Source of the DNA: Spisula solida
Lineage: Eukaryota; Mollusca; Bivalvia; Venerida; Mactridae
DNA: 64,000 bases
Assembly: GCA_947247005.1 (NCBI GenBank)
Contig: OX365944.1
Span: 2,244,501 to 2,308,500, forward strand
Reading direction: 5' to 3'
Numbering within the stretch: position 1 is the first letter of the stretch; the number at the start of each line of letters is the position of its first letter. This document shows positions 1 through 12,717 of this stretch, one piece after another. The notes below the pieces were generated by a model. The model did not search any database. It was not told where the DNA came from and was given only the letters and a program-made list of their open reading frames with translations. Both the position numbers and the translations under genes were made by a program.

Positions 1-540
1 TTTGTTTGTAAAAACTTTGGATACAATACAATTCCTCACAAACTACACTTAGCTTTTATCTTGAGTGCTATGCTGCTGAAAAGTTTATAGCTGCACGATA
101 CTCGCAGTAAACAATAATTGAACAATTATTTCCAATTTGCATATAACCTAGCCCCGTTAAAGACATTTTCCTAAGGAATCATTTATACTTGTCGACTAAT
201 TTTTTAAACACATATTGAGGTATTTATAATGATATTGTCATACAGAAGATAAACTTTATCATTTACGTTTTTAAAGACACAGCGTTATTGTATAATTCAA
301 AATAATATATTTGTCTTTAAATTGCGATTTCATTGTACCAGTATGGTAATCGAATGAAAAAGTGAAGAAGAACTTGGTAACATGTACAGATCTTTGAGTA
401 CAAATAGAAAAAATATTTCCAATACAAAAAAGTATGCTAAAACGCAGTCTTATTAGCCTCCATCATAAACAATTACATTATTAAGCCTTAATGACATCGA
501 AAAACTTATTGAAAATTATTATAAGTATTCTCAAGACATA
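1..540. other. Non-coding stretch
   Basis: AT-rich sequence with no open frame worth calling and no repeat recognised. Its right end runs into a stretch that is similar to 24.08-24.40 kb. Confidence 0.5.
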
Positions 541-559
541 GATATATACTCATCGAAAC

Positions 560-870
560 CACACTCCTATATTTCTTTAGTGTTATACTAATAAAATCAG
601 TTTTGTCAACTATAAACTTGTCGAGACTAATTTGTATAAAACCAGACTGTTACAATCAAGAATTTGAATAAATCGACTTTTCATATATCTCAATTATGTT
701 TGAAACTATTGGAACCTATGTATAGAAAATGATGTCACTGATCGCCGTGAATTTTGTGCAGTACGTTTAATGACAAATTGTCTACTATAAATCCTCTAAC
801 TCGACACGTCTACTGGATGATATGGTGAATAACTTGAAGTAAAAATGGTGTGGTTAATTCATTTTTAACA
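560..870 (+). repeat. Dispersed repeat, copy 1 (partner at 24.1 kb)
   Basis: Read by eye, this segment aligns in direct orientation with about 24080-24410. Shared landmarks in the same order are CGAGACTAATTTGTATA, a CAGACT block, ATTATGTTTGA, TCACTGATC, CGTGAAT, CAATTGTCTAC and TCTAACTCGACAC. The copies are clearly diverged. No coding potential is seen, and the family was not identified. Confidence 0.7.
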
Positions 871-1100
871 ATTTCGTACCGTCGTTTAGAAAATTATGAG
901 CGTATGTTGTGTTTGCCTTAGTTGTGTTTAAAACCTATAAAATATATTAGTCCCTTGTCTATGTTACCAAATGACACAAAAACTGTCGGTTTGGAATGTT
1001 GAAGTCAAGTACTAGGATATTTCGCTCAATTTTAAAATGCATGTACAGGTACATGTATACTTTATTGAAATTGATATGTGCCGTCATCGTTCAAATGTAT

Positions 1101-2012
1101 ATCACTCTTCAGGTTTGTATGCCACTCTTCAGGTTTGTGTGCCACTCTTCAGGTTTGTGTGCCACTCTTCGGGTTTGTGTGCCACTCTTCAGGATTGTGT
1201 GCCACTCTTCAGGTTTGTGTGCCACTCTTCAGGTCTGTGTGCCACTCTCCAGGTGTGTGTGCCACTCTTCAGGTTTGTATGCCACTCTTCAGGTTTGTAT
1301 TCCACTCTTCAGGTTTGTGTGCCACTCTTCAGGTTTGTGTGCCACTCTTTAGGTTAGTATGCAACTCTTCAGATTTGTGTGCCACTCTTCAGGTTTGTGT
1401 GCCACTCTTCAGGTTTGTGTGCCACTCTTCTGGTTTGTATGCCACTCTTCTGGTTTGTATGCCACTCTTCAGGTTTGTATGCCACTCTTCAGGTTTGTAT
1501 GCCACTCTTCTGGTTGAATGCCACTCTTCAGGTTTGTGTGCCACTCTTCAGGTTTGTATGCCACTCTTCTGGTTTGTATGCCACTCTTCAGGTTTGTGTG
1601 CTACTCTTCATGTTTATGTGCCACTCTTCAGGTTTGTATGCCATTCTTCAGGTTTGTATGCCACTCTTCTGTTTTGAATGCCACTCTTCAGGGTTGTATG
1701 CCTCTTCAGGTTTGTATGCCACTCTTCTGGTTTTTATGCCACTCTTCAGGTTTGTATGCCACTCTTCAGGTTTGTATGCCACTCTTCAGGGTTGTATGCC
1801 TCTTCAGGTTTGTATGCCACTCTTCTGGTTTGTATGCCACTCTTCAGGTTTGTATGCCACTCTTCAGGTTTGTATGCCACTCTACAGGTTTGTATGCCAC
1901 TCTTCAGGTTTGTGTGCCACTCTTCAGGTTTGTATGCCACTCTTCAGGTTTGTATGCCACTCTTCAGGTTTGTATGCCACTCTTCTGGTTTGTATGCCAC
2001 TCTTCTGGTTTC
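1101..2012 (+). repeat. 20-bp minisatellite, about 45 copies
   Basis: The unit is GCCACTCTTCAGGTTTGTRT, mostly 20 bp with a few shortened units (for example near 1690 and 1795). Copies toward the 5' end favour TGTGT and later ones TGTAT. Because 20 is not a multiple of 3 and no frame of the unit holds a stop, open frames run through the array with a 20-residue super-period rich in CHSSGLYATLQVC-like text. I read these as artefacts. The right flank is homologous to sequence next to a single copy of the unit at about 33.97 kb. Confidence 0.97.
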
Positions 2013-3500
2013 TATTTGACTTTAGATGCACTTTTCTTCAGCGATGGAGACAATCTGAGCTGTTTGTGGACGATGATATGTTCGCGTTTAATAATAAATA
2101 ATTACAGACGTTTGGGAGTCAGCAAGTGACTTAGTTGGATGATAAACCAATGTAGTTTTGCTGGGACGGGGATTCAATTACTATACATGTATTCATGTAT
2201 TATACAATTCACTAGTATCGAATCAGTTAGCATAGAATAAACAATTGTATTGTTTTTGAATAGGAATACATGTAACAATTTAGTTCTAGGGAGTCTTTTT
2301 TAAAACCAAATCATCAAATTAATTTCAATTGAGAATCATTAAACATCTCTTAAATATTAACTAAAACAATTCAATTGCAATAAATGTACATAACAATGTA
2401 ATTATTACCATAATGCTAATTGTTTACATTAACGGCGTTGCACCCTAAATTATTTAAAAAAGGGCCACTTTGGAAGAATTAATCTTTGGACGATAACTTG
2501 TTTAATATTGAATTAATGTTTATAAAAGTGGATTTGCAGTATTTTCAAGGTTTTCGTATCCATACCAACTACATTGGTCTTATTGGCCCTATCCAGTTTC
2601 ATAAACCTAGCTTGTTTTAATTATCACCGGAACCAACTTTTTGTCGGACGAACGGACGAGGCGAGACAGTTTTGTGTGACAAATTACAGAATTATGGTAG
2701 TTTGTCAGTTATGAGACCTAATAAATCCGGTTTATTGAACTTGTTTAGCCACATAAAAAGGATTTTTGGTGCGGACAACGGTCAGAGGGCAAACCTATAT
2801 TCCCCTCCGGTTGAGAACTTGTAAGGAACTAATTAGTAGGATATATGTGTGGTATTTTAGGTTTCGGAAGTGACTTGCTTATATTGATATAGTTTTTCAA
2901 AATTACGGCTGGTCATGTAACTGTGCATTGATATACAATACAAATGATATCAATTTCAATCAGTCTGAATGATATTTGAAAACAACGTTCAGAAACCGTA
3001 TGAGCCCATAAATGCTCATACATATTTATGAGAAATGTTTTGTCCAGTGCTTTAAACCATGCCCTGTTTGAATATCAATAAAATGGATACGCTTCGTATT
3101 AAATGACGAAAGAGCACGAATGCCTGAGAGGTTGTTAGTGCAACAAAATGGACCCTTTTTATATACTAAAGGCACTGATGTTGATTTATCGCATGCGTTA
3201 TCATATATAGTAACAAAATTGCGCTGAATATGAACAGATGAGTGTGTTTAGTGTGCCAAATATCGATATCTGGTCCTCTTCCGGTGTGCCAAAACTCCGT
3301 ATCGAGGCTATATCCGGTCATTTTGGAAGCGACGCACGAATGTAACGTACACAAACATGTGACGTCATTAGCGCGCTTGAACACAAATGGAAGATTCTGG
3401 CTGTTTCGCAGTTTAAAAAACCTCTGGAAAAGTTAGATCTGAGCTTTTTATGTTGTTTCTTGTTTAGAAAAAATAAGTGGTGTTGAACAAATGCGATCAA
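2013..3500. other. Non-coding stretch
   Basis: The first 60 bases share GATGGAGACAATSTGAG and flanking text with about 33985-34040, so they are dispersed repeat. The rest is AT-rich with no gene. The segment around 2615-2820 has the GGACGAACGGACGA style common at ends of animal dispersed repeats, but no boundaries could be set. Confidence 0.45.
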
Positions 3501-3504
3501 AAGG

Positions 3505-3606
3505 CACAGGTCCGTTGTGCATTATGTCGATATTGGCATACTAGACCTCAAGTCAGTACCTAACTTAGTATGCCGAATATCGACTTAATGCCCGCCGTCC
3601 CTGTGT
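3505..3606. repeat. Imperfect inverted repeat, about 100 bp
   Basis: The left arm runs from CACAGG at 3505 through CATTATGTCGATATTGGCATACTA. The right arm, ending at CTGTG (3606), is its imperfect reverse complement, with GTCGATATT and GGCATACTA conserved. The arms are about 40 bp with a loop of about 20 bp. It could be a fold-back element or a transcribed hairpin. Confidence 0.75.
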
Positions 3607-4869
3607 AATAATCTATACTTATCGCCCACTGATTTATACTTTCCAAGTGACCCTGGTCGATGTAATATTATAATGATGTTAAAAGCAAACTGCACGACAG
3701 CTGTGCTTTTGAAAAAGCAAATTCATGGAAGCAGACAGTTTCGCGACAATCAGAGACAAGTCTTTTTACGAAGCTCAGTTTGTTAACAATACATGTTATA
3801 TTACAACGGCATGGACGGGATAGAAAATGTCTATTGTGAGGTCACGTGATATCAATAAAATTGGCACTACGTCACGTTATAAATATCTGTTTTTGTTTTG
3901 CCGCAAATATTGACGTTTTGCGGCAACTAAATACGGAATATCATGGCAGTGCATTGATCCGATGGGCTACATTACCTCGAGTTGCTTGTGTAATGCCGTA
4001 TCTCGCAAGACCGCTAGATCAAGCAAGTTGCGATGTGGCGCACGCACCCGGCTTGACGGATCAACACAACTGCAGTATTATTTCTTTTATTATAAACTAG
4101 TACCTACAAAAGTAAAAAAAAAGCGCGTGACAATGCGTTTAATGTGTTTACAATGACGTTACGAACGTCGGAATATTTTCGGCATATAACGCGACGTCCA
4201 TTCATAAAAAGGTAAATATTTACATAATGACGTCATTGGCATGTGTTCGGCAAATAACACATCAGACATGCATGATACGGATTAGGAAAACCTGAAATGT
4301 ATGATACGGGACATGCACTCTGTCGCGTTATAGGTTTAAAATAAAATAAATTATTCTTGACATTGACAATGCTATGCTATACAAGTACAATTAAAATATT
4401 TATGGTAAAGATCATAAAGACGACCGAGTAAAGTACCTCATCGTTATTTCCCAATTGTTGTGGATATAGAATTTGAAAAGTTGCCAGATAGAAAATTGCA
4501 AATGCAAAGGTTTTGAATTAGGATTTAAAGCAATATGAACACCGGATATGCTGCAATGGCATGTAGACAAACATTTTCAACCATTGTGAGTTCTATTATT
4601 TAGTCTGTATGAAATTATGACCCACGCATTTCCGTTCACATGAAATAATTGATGCTAAAACGTATCAAAGGGAAACGAAGCATGGACTTTACGTCAATAT
4701 TATTTGATCGAAATAGATTGGTATTTTAACCTAGGAACGACAGTTTATACAGAATAGAAAATTCAATTACACCATTTGAATAGAAAAAGCCCAGCGGCAT
4801 TTCGTATTTTCCGTCAATTCGGCGAGAGAGAAAATAATGATTTACATTTCAAGGCTGTATCATTTAGGT
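3607..4869. other. Non-coding stretch
   Basis: No gene or bounded repeat recognised. Several TGACGTCA/ACGTCA words occur (about 3840-4235), but they are scattered and no promoter can be argued from them. Confidence 0.4.
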
Positions 4870-5384
4870 CAATACAAACATCATGGAAACTAGCATCTAT
4901 ACACACGATACATCTTTACCGGTCACTCGAATACAAACATGGAAACTAGCATCTATACACACGATACATCTATACCGGTCACTCGAATACAAACTTGGAA
5001 ACTAGCATCTATACACACGATACATCTTTACCGGTCACTCGAATACAAACATGGAAACTAGCATCTATGCACACGATACATCTTTACCGGTCACTCGAAT
5101 ACAAACATGGAAACTAGCATCTATACACACGCTACATCTTTACCGGTCACTCGAATACAAACATGGAAACTAGCATCTAAACACACGATACATCTATACC
5201 GGTCACTCGAATACAAACATGGAAACTAGCATCTATACACACGATACATCTATACCGGTCACTCGAATACAAACATGGAAACTAGCATCTATACACACGA
5301 TACATCTTTACCGGTCACTCGAATACAAACATGGATACTAGCATCTATACACACGATACATCTTTACCGGTCACTCGAATATAG
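4870..5384 (+). repeat. 56-bp tandem repeat, nine copies
   Basis: The landmark GGAAACTAGCATCTATACAC recurs at 4885, 4941, 4997, 5053, 5109, 5165, 5221, 5277 and 5333, exactly 56 bp apart. Copies differ at only a few positions (for example CTTTACC/CTATACC). Near identity suggests recent amplification or homogenisation. No coding potential. Confidence 0.97.
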
Positions 5385-5640
5385 CCAATGATCACAATAC
5401 TCTGGACAAACTTGCCTGTGTTACATTCAACACATTCGTACATCTGTCCTCATATAGTTAATTTATCTAACCACCAATATCATCTTCGATATATCTTGTA
5501 CACATAATTATAGGCATTGAGTACGCAACATATACACTGATATAGCTTATATGCATGTATGTTTGCATGTATGTATTTACCCATAACTCGGTCAATATGT
5601 ATTTAATTTTGCTGAATGTTCAACATGTGTAGCTTAGATA

Positions 5641-7664
5641 TGTGGAATGATTACTATATTACAATACGATCACACCCTTCACAAGTATGGAATGATTACT
5701 ATATTACAATACGATCACACCCTTCACAAGTGTGGAATGATTACTATATTACAATACGAGCACACCCTTCACAAGTGTGGAACGATTTCTATATTACAAT
5801 ACGAGCACACCCTTCACAAGTGTGGAATGATTACTATATTACAATACGAGCACACCCTTCGCAAGTGGGGAACGATTACTATATTACAATACGAGCACAC
5901 CCTTCGCAAGTGGGGAACGATTACTATATTACAATACGAGCACATCCTTCACAAGTGTGGAATGATTACTATATTACAATACGAGCACATCCTTCACAAG
6001 TGTGGAATGATTACTATATTACAATACGATCACATCCTTCACAAGTGTGGAATGATTACTATATTACAATACGATCACACCCTTCACAAGTGTGGAATGA
6101 TTACTATATTACAATATGATCACACCCTTCACAAGTGTGGAATGATTACTATATTACAATACGATCACACCATTCACAAGTGTGGAATGATTACTATATT
6201 ACAATTCGATCACACCATTCACAAGTGTGGAATGATTACTATATTACAATACGATCACACCCTTCACAAGTGTGGAATGATTACTATATTTCAATACGAT
6301 CACACCCTTCACAAGTGTGGAATGATTACTATATTACAATACGATCACACCCTTCACAAGTGTGGAATGATTACTATATTACAATACAATCACACCCTTC
6401 ACAAGTGTGGAATGATTACTATATTACAATACGATCACACCCTTCACAAGTGTGGAATGATTACTATATTACAATACAATCACACCCTTCACTAGTGTGG
6501 AATGATTACTATATTACAATACGATCAAACCCTTCACAAGTGTGGAATGATTACTATATTACAATACAATCACACCCTTCACAAGTGTGGAATGATTACT
6601 ATATTACAATACGATCACACCCTTCACAAGTGTGGAATGATTACTATATTACAATACGAGCACACCCTTCAAAAGTGTGGAATATTTACTTTATTACAAT
6701 ACGATCACACCCTTTACAAGTGTGGAATGATTACTATATTACAATACGATCACACCCTTCACAAGTGTGGAATGATTACTATATTACAATACGATCACAC
6801 CCTTCACAAGTGTGGAATGATTACTATATTACAATACAATCACACTCTTCACAAGTGTGGAATGATTACTATATTACAATACAATCACACCCTTCACAAG
6901 TGTGGAATGATTACTATATTACAATACAATCACACCCTTCACAAGTGTGGAATGATTACTATATTACAATACAATCACACCCTTCACAAGTGTGGAATGA
7001 TTACTATATTACAATACGATCACACCCTTCACAAGTGTGGAATGATTACTATATTACAATACAATCACACCCTTCACAAGTGTGGAATGATTACTATATT
7101 ACAATACGATCACACCCTTCACAAGTGTGGAATGATTACTATATTACAATACAATCACACCCTTCGCAAGTGTGGAATGATTACTATATTACAATACGAT
7201 CACACCCTTCACAAGTGTGGAATGATTACTATATTACAATACAATCACACCCTTCACAAGTGTGGAATGATTACTATATTACAATACAATCACACCCTTC
7301 ACAAGTGTGGAATGATTACTATATTACAATACAATCACACCCTTCACAAGTGTGGAATGATTACTATATTACAATACAATCACACCCTTCACAAGTGTGG
7401 AATGATTACTATATTACAATACGATCACAACCTTTGCAAGTGTGGAATGATAACTATATTACAATACGATCACACCCTTCACAAGTGTGGAATGATTACT
7501 ATATTACAATACAATCACACCCTTCACAAGTGTGGAATGATTACTATATTACAATACAATCACACCCTTCACAAGTGTGGAATGATTACTATATTACAAT
7601 ACGATCACACCCTTCACAAGTGTGGAATGATTACTATATTACAATACGAGCACACCCTTCACAA
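5641..7664 (+). repeat. 45-bp satellite array, about 45 copies
   Basis: The unit begins TGTGGAATGATTACTATATT and ends CACCCTTCACAAG, 45 bp long. Since 45 is 15 codons, any frame free of stops stays open, giving apparent proteins of up to 512 residues in two frames (WNDYYITIRSHPSQV and ILQYDHTLHKCGMIT repeats). The main variants, CGATCA, CAATCA and CGAGCA, change amino acids, and neither frame looks protected, so I treat it as non-coding. CGAT and CAAT monomers alternate as 90-bp dimers around 6385-6610 and 7015-7240. Confidence 0.97.
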
Positions 7665-7681
7665 GCACAATAAACAATAGA

Positions 7682-9780
7682 TGACAAACAAAAATAAATT
7701 GTGTGCTGTGTGTCCTTCTGCGTTTGTCAGATTGGTAATGGATATGTGTACTTATTTTTTTGATAAAGTTCGTGTAAAAGTGTCCGTGCTTGATGAATTA
7801 AAAACCCTATTTAGATTCAGAAAAGTCGACTTCTTCCTCTCAATTTTTATCCGGAATTACTTCCCCTCACCGAAGAATTAGTAGTCATTTACGGGAAACC
7901 TGAAATATTGCTACTAAGCATTTTTAAAACTCGAGTGGTAAACCGTCTTATTTTGTGTTTTTTTTAATTTGTCGATGGATCGACTATTCCACTTGACCGC
8001 ACATAAACTAAGTCGCATCAACATACGTACATGTATCAATTCCTCGTACATTTTTCGATTGTCATTCTCATGTTTTAATGCACCAATGTAGTGAATTAGA
8101 TTAAAAAGCACCGAGAAACAATACATGGGTAAAAATAGCACGCAAACAAAATGTCGTTTAAAAAATATTAATATTTAAAAATAGTATCTTGATTTCCACT
8201 AGTTTTGCGTTTTCAAAGCTGCTAAACGTATAATTATGAAAAAAATAGTACTCCGCTATTGATATGTAAGAAAACAGACCATCTCCAGAATAATGTTAAC
8301 AATAGCTTTTTCGACGTTACAGTTGCTACTGGATAATCGAGCGGTTCAGTATTATACTCTTATTCTTTTTCCCATTAAGTTGTCCATCCGATCATTGTTC
8401 GCGTCTGTAAAACCTTAGAGTGGCGATCAAGATAATGAAGATTGATATTTGATAGAATCTGTTTATTGATTGTACTGCAGTCCCGAGAATTACTCCCGCG
8501 CAATCTCATTAAAAGTATCTCCTCAGTATACGCGACTCGTGCTGCGAACTAGGACGATCGCGTACGTTAGTCCGCGACAGAATTATACAGATTGCATGTA
8601 ACATACACTTACACGTTTTTGTAACAAATCTTATAAGTGTGCACGTGTTGTTATGCGTAACACGTTTTTATTCATAAATATTTTTGCATGTTATTCTGTG
8701 TGTTTATTTATGGGCTACAAACTGATTGGAATTAGGGGTTTTTATTAAATACATCTGCTCATTGAAACATGGATCAAATCAGCATACTTAGAAAAGTTGT
8801 AATAACTATATGAAGTATACACAACGGTTGTAAGCATTAACTCTTTCGTCGCCAACGAACATCTTCCTTGTAGACACCATATCCTTATTTTAAAATGAGT
8901 TGTCAATAAGTATAACTTCAAACAAAATTGTACGACTCCAACATCACAATTATCCTTTAAATGAAAAACAGGCTTATTCAAAATTACTCCTGACGGTTTA
9001 CATTGGAAATATGTGGTGTTTGAATAAGTATTAAATTACCAGGGCCAGCAGAGAGCAAATATTAAGAAAACATCTAATTATTGGCATGTGAGTCAAAAAG
9101 TTTGCCAATTGATGTCATCACAGGGGATGCATTTGAATACAAATTCGGAACTAATCTGATCCACCGACATTGTGATTATTGTTTTCTTCACACTTTCATG
9201 ATTCTGGTGTATGGAATGGATGAATAATGAAATTGGTGCTACGACGCTCTGAAATGCACTAACACAACACGCGATAATCTCATGAAAATTTAATGAACGA
9301 GTGAGAGTCACGTTCTGTTTTCTAACCATCGTCAGTTCGTTGTTTTCAAATAGATAATATTAAGTCAGAAAGGGAATGCAGCACTTAATATATATAGAAT
9401 GCCTCAAAATTATAATTATTATTATACCATATTTATGTATTACACATATACGTTCAAAAGTGCTGTACAATATCAATTATGACATGGTAAAAATGATATA
9501 CATAAAAGTATACAACTATGGACAAACACAACACTCATTTATGCAAACAGGTAAAATACATTATATACACATGTAGAATGTTTCAAGTCCTGTTGGATTG
9601 GTAAGCCGAACGACTAGTATACACGCGCATTACTCCATCAGCCGATGATCACTGTTCTCTCAATATTTACTAAATGCATTTAATTTAGTGTTTCAAGAAC
9701 AGCGTCAGATACCACTGCTACGGGAAACCGTCTCCAATGGTATAACTTTTCTAGCTACCTTTAAAGAGACCCCTTATCGT
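7682..9780. other. Non-coding stretch
   Basis: AT-rich sequence with only short open frames of unlikely composition. No domain, RNA gene or bounded element recognised. Confidence 0.45.
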
Positions 9781-9789
9781 CAAAGAAAT

Positions 9790-10100
9790 TATACAAATGA
9801 TTTTCTTTAAGAAGTAAAAACTTAACATATACATGTTTACAGCCTGAATAAGCTTTTGAACAATAGTGCGTTTTCAGCGCTTTTTTGAAAGTCTGTCTCT
9901 GAGTGCTGTTCGCAGTGCATTCCATATCTTCGGTGCTGCAGCCGTGAAACATCGGTCACATTTATTACAGACAGTGTTGTGACAAAATTTATCAAGTGAA
10001 GTTTGCACATGACGGACAAAATCATTTGTGTCACAAACTGGTCGTACGTCACGTGGTTTATTCGTTCTGAGATGCACGTGCGTTTCGTTTTTTTTGCCTT
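9790..10100 (-). pseudogene. Degenerate LINE ORF2 C-terminus
   Basis: On the minus strand, two frames that adjoin through a frameshift read NKCDRCFTAAAPKIWNAL, LRDRLS and then FKKALKTHYCSKAYS. The F..AAP..WN.LP..LR pattern followed by FK+.LK.HL....Y is the usual end of CR1/Jockey-type LINE ORF2 proteins. The stretch before it (HLRTNKPRDVRPVCDTND) also fits. Only the end of the gene remains, as expected for a 5'-truncated, old insertion. The clade cannot be fixed. Confidence 0.7.
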
Positions 10101-10211
10101 TACACGGTTACAGATCCATGAAATTCGTTTCAAGTAATCACGAATTATATCTAGAGACTGTACCATTGCTATTCACCCCAAAATAACAACTGAAACTTTA
10201 TTTTGGCACAT

Positions 10212-11213
10212 TTAAGGTGATTCCCAACTCTTCATTTGAGCGGAAGTTTAGAAATCGGTGTAAATAAGACGCATTGAAAACGTCTGACTACCATGATGAA
10301 ATTGTACGAAAAATAAAAAAATTGATTCGTCAGCATGTTCTCATGTCTTAAAATCGCGAATTTACTGTATAGTTATTACTATATTATACTATAATATGAT
10401 TGCAGAACAAAACTATAGCTGCAATTTTATGTACCATTTATTTAAAAACGTTGAAACACCAACATTCGCGAATACTATCTAAAACGTATGTGAAACATTT
10501 TATAATGCGCCCACACAAAATTGTATAGAAGTTTTAATATTTGTTTAGCAAGCATCCCGACTACATTAGAGGAAGGTTATTTGCATTTATTTCGTAAGAA
10601 TATAGACTAGCTAATGCAAAAGAGCATAATTATAGCTAAAAATTAGCTCATCTTTAAATATACACAATTTTTTCAAAAACAAATTATGGCGAAAACTGGA
10701 TACAACGTATTCAAAACGTTGATGTATTTTGTAAACTCTCCTGGTTTTCGACATTTCCGAAATCACTAAACTGTCAATAAAAAAATCTAGCCGAGCAACT
10801 GCCATGAAATTTGGATACAACTTCTATAATAGTTACTCTATTGGTTGCATGTACGAAAACAGTATGTTATTCAACTATTTGTTTCGTATAACTTAAAAAT
10901 GAAAATCTCATATTTTAAAATATCATTTAAAAATCATATAAGATGCATATTCTGAAACAAACATTATCGTGTGGATTCCGTATATACGAAATTTCGTGCA
11001 TGCCAAGTTTCATGAAATAAAATGTCAAACTTTTTCGGTAAAATGCAAATATCAGTTTTAGGGGGTTTCCCCAAAATCTAAAAATATCTTAAAAACTAGC
11101 CGAGTAAAACTGTTGTGGGTTTGCACAATCACTATCATGAGTCTGTTCTTCATAAAATCAGGTGTTTGATACCTCTTGTACAGAAAAATTTTAAGAGTTG
11201 GAAATCACCTTAA
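10212..11213. mobile_element. TTAA-flanked non-autonomous DNA transposon, about 1 kb
   Basis: Left end: TTAA (10212-10215) then GGTGATTCCCAACTCTT (10216-10232). Right end: AAGAGTTGGAAATCACC (11193-11209) then TTAA (11210-11213). The 17-bp terminal inverted repeats differ at one position. TTAA target duplications are known for piggyBac and Kolobok elements; a TA duplication with a longer repeat cannot be excluded. The interior is AT-rich and has no transposase frame. Confidence 0.85.
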
Positions 11214-11737
11214 TGACGACCAACTATTAATCCCAAGTCAAAAATACCTGTTGAACCCATCACAGACTATATTATTGACACTCATGTTAAAACAAATATG
11301 AATCAATTTCAACATGTCGGTACTGTATATTCATTTTCCGAATGGAAATTCTCTATAGCATCGCAAGTTACCCATGCCGTGATAATATCAATGACTAGCC
11401 AGTAAAGTGAGACTTTCGATTGAGATGAAACATCGACACGAACCAGAAAGAAACATAAACTGATTTTGTGACAATTTAGCTATGCTGTAACAGATATATT
11501 GCCTCACGATTGGGAAATCAAGCTACCGACTACTGACGGCATATATGTATATTAGTTATGCTAACTGAATAATGATGAATGTTGTTATGTCATAGTGGGT
11601 CCACAATGTGTAAGATCAAAGTCTTGCGGTCATGATTTTGGCTCGGATCTGTAAAAATAACATAACACAGTCTAGTGTTCAGCACGATAAAAAACTGTAG
11701 GTTTATGATCCTTTACTTTTGCAAAGGACTGCATGCT
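11214..11737. other. Non-coding stretch
   Basis: No gene, RNA or bounded repeat recognised between the TTAA element and the dispersed repeat that begins near 11738. Confidence 0.45.
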
Positions 11738-12204
11738 TAGTAGTGGGTCCTTTTACAGCTCGCTATTACGCTTCCTAGTTCATTGTGCGATGACCGGACA
11801 ATATGCAGACTCTATGATATGCCTAACCTCAAGCGTTTTCAGACGGTTGGTATTGATGTTTTGCTGTCTTGTTGCTCTTACTTTTGATAGGTCATTGAGT
11901 ACTTTCTGTGCTTCACGAAAGCCGTTTTTTATATGATATTATATCGTATTATATAATATTCTTTTAGTACTTGTCACGTGGCCTTTCTGTTTTATTTACA
12001 CTGTCCTCTTCTATAAGGTTGTCTATTGTGTAAGTGTGAGGTTTGGTGCACTGTAAAACATTAAAGCCCCCCGAGGCATTTATCGCTGTCCGTACCAAGA
12101 CGGGCCCTGTAATCAACCTTCCTATATGTATGTATTGTCCATTTTATAGAAAATTACAACAGTATTTGGCCTATTGTCCTTATGGTTTGTCCGGTTGTTG
12201 TTAT
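11738..12204 (+). repeat. Composite dispersed repeat, 5' part, split by a LINE
   Basis: Aligns in inverted orientation with about 31550-32045. Shared landmarks in order are AGTRGTGGGTC, GCTTCCTA, GATGACCGGACAA, AGCCTAACCTCA, GTTGCTCT, GATAGGTCATTGAG, ACTTTCTGTGCT, AAGGTTGTCTATTG and GCTGTCCGTACCAAG. Its continuation is found after the LINE at 16267, so the LINE jumped into this repeat. It is non-coding, and the open frame starting at 12043 is only its chance fusion with the LINE ORF1. Confidence 0.85.
12198..12204 (+). repeat. Candidate target-site duplication, left
   Basis: TTGTTAT here is repeated at 16260-16266, on either side of the LINE. It is short and AT-rich, so the exact limits are uncertain. 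Confidence 0.6.
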
Positions 12205-12213
12205 TATTACTGG

Positions 12214-12717
12214 TGTAATTTACGTATATTTGGCGTACCTGAGGATCCTGGAGAATCTGCTGACGTAACAATGAACAAAATCGTCAACCACGTACTTGTA
12301 CCTACTAATATGAGTGAAGTTGTTGAACAGGAGTTCAATCTATCTGACTCTCTGGAATTTGCAAGGCGACTAGGATCATCAGACAATTCTCCTAGAATGA
12401 TATTAGCAAGGTTCAAAATACCAGATCATAAATTCCGATTGTTCAATTTTCGGGATATTCTGAGATCTAAAGGTGTAAGAATCTCAAATGACCCTACTAG
12501 TCTGGAACGAATAGAACTAGACAATTTGAAATCTAAAGGTAAAAAGGGTTATATTAAAGGCGGCAAAGTCGTTATTCTATCAGATGAACAATCCAATTCC
12601 CGGGTTTTCAAGAAAGGCAACAGAAGGAGTAACATGGAAAATACAATCACTACCGAATTAAATGGCATGGAAGTGTCTAATCCGAACCAGAACAGAACAG
12701 ATAGTTATAATCAATAG
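12214..12717 (+). pseudogene. LINE ORF1 (L1 ORF1p-like), 5'-truncated
   Basis: About 167 codons, ending at TAG 12715-12717. It opens with NLRIFGVPEDPGES, matching the first strand of the L1 ORF1p RRM (N-L-x-I-F-G-x-P-E). It continues with EFARRLG, PRMILARF and FRDILRSKGVRISNDPT, the pattern of the ORF1p C-terminal domain. The family protein binds LINE RNA as a trimer and acts as a nucleic-acid chaperone. The trimerising coiled coil normally before the RRM is absent because the element is truncated. The apparent start at 12043 belongs to flanking repeat. ORF1 is in the same frame as ORF2, with only this TAG between them. Confidence 0.85.

Noticed and set aside
996..2129. Cys-rich frames across the 20-bp array at 1.1 kb
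   Set aside because: A 20-bp unit without stops in any phase gives endless frames. No other coding evidence.
5641..7664. CRISPR array
   Set aside because: Units are contiguous and near identical with no unique spacers, in a eukaryotic setting.
5616..7680. Long repeat-protein frames (up to 512 residues) over the 45-bp array
   Set aside because: The period is a multiple of three, so open frames follow automatically. Variants change amino acids freely, and there is no signal peptide, promoter or conserved start.
12043..12213. N-terminal 57 codons of the 224-codon frame as part of the LINE ORF1
   Set aside because: This stretch matches the older dispersed repeat found inverted at 31.6 kb, so it is flanking sequence.
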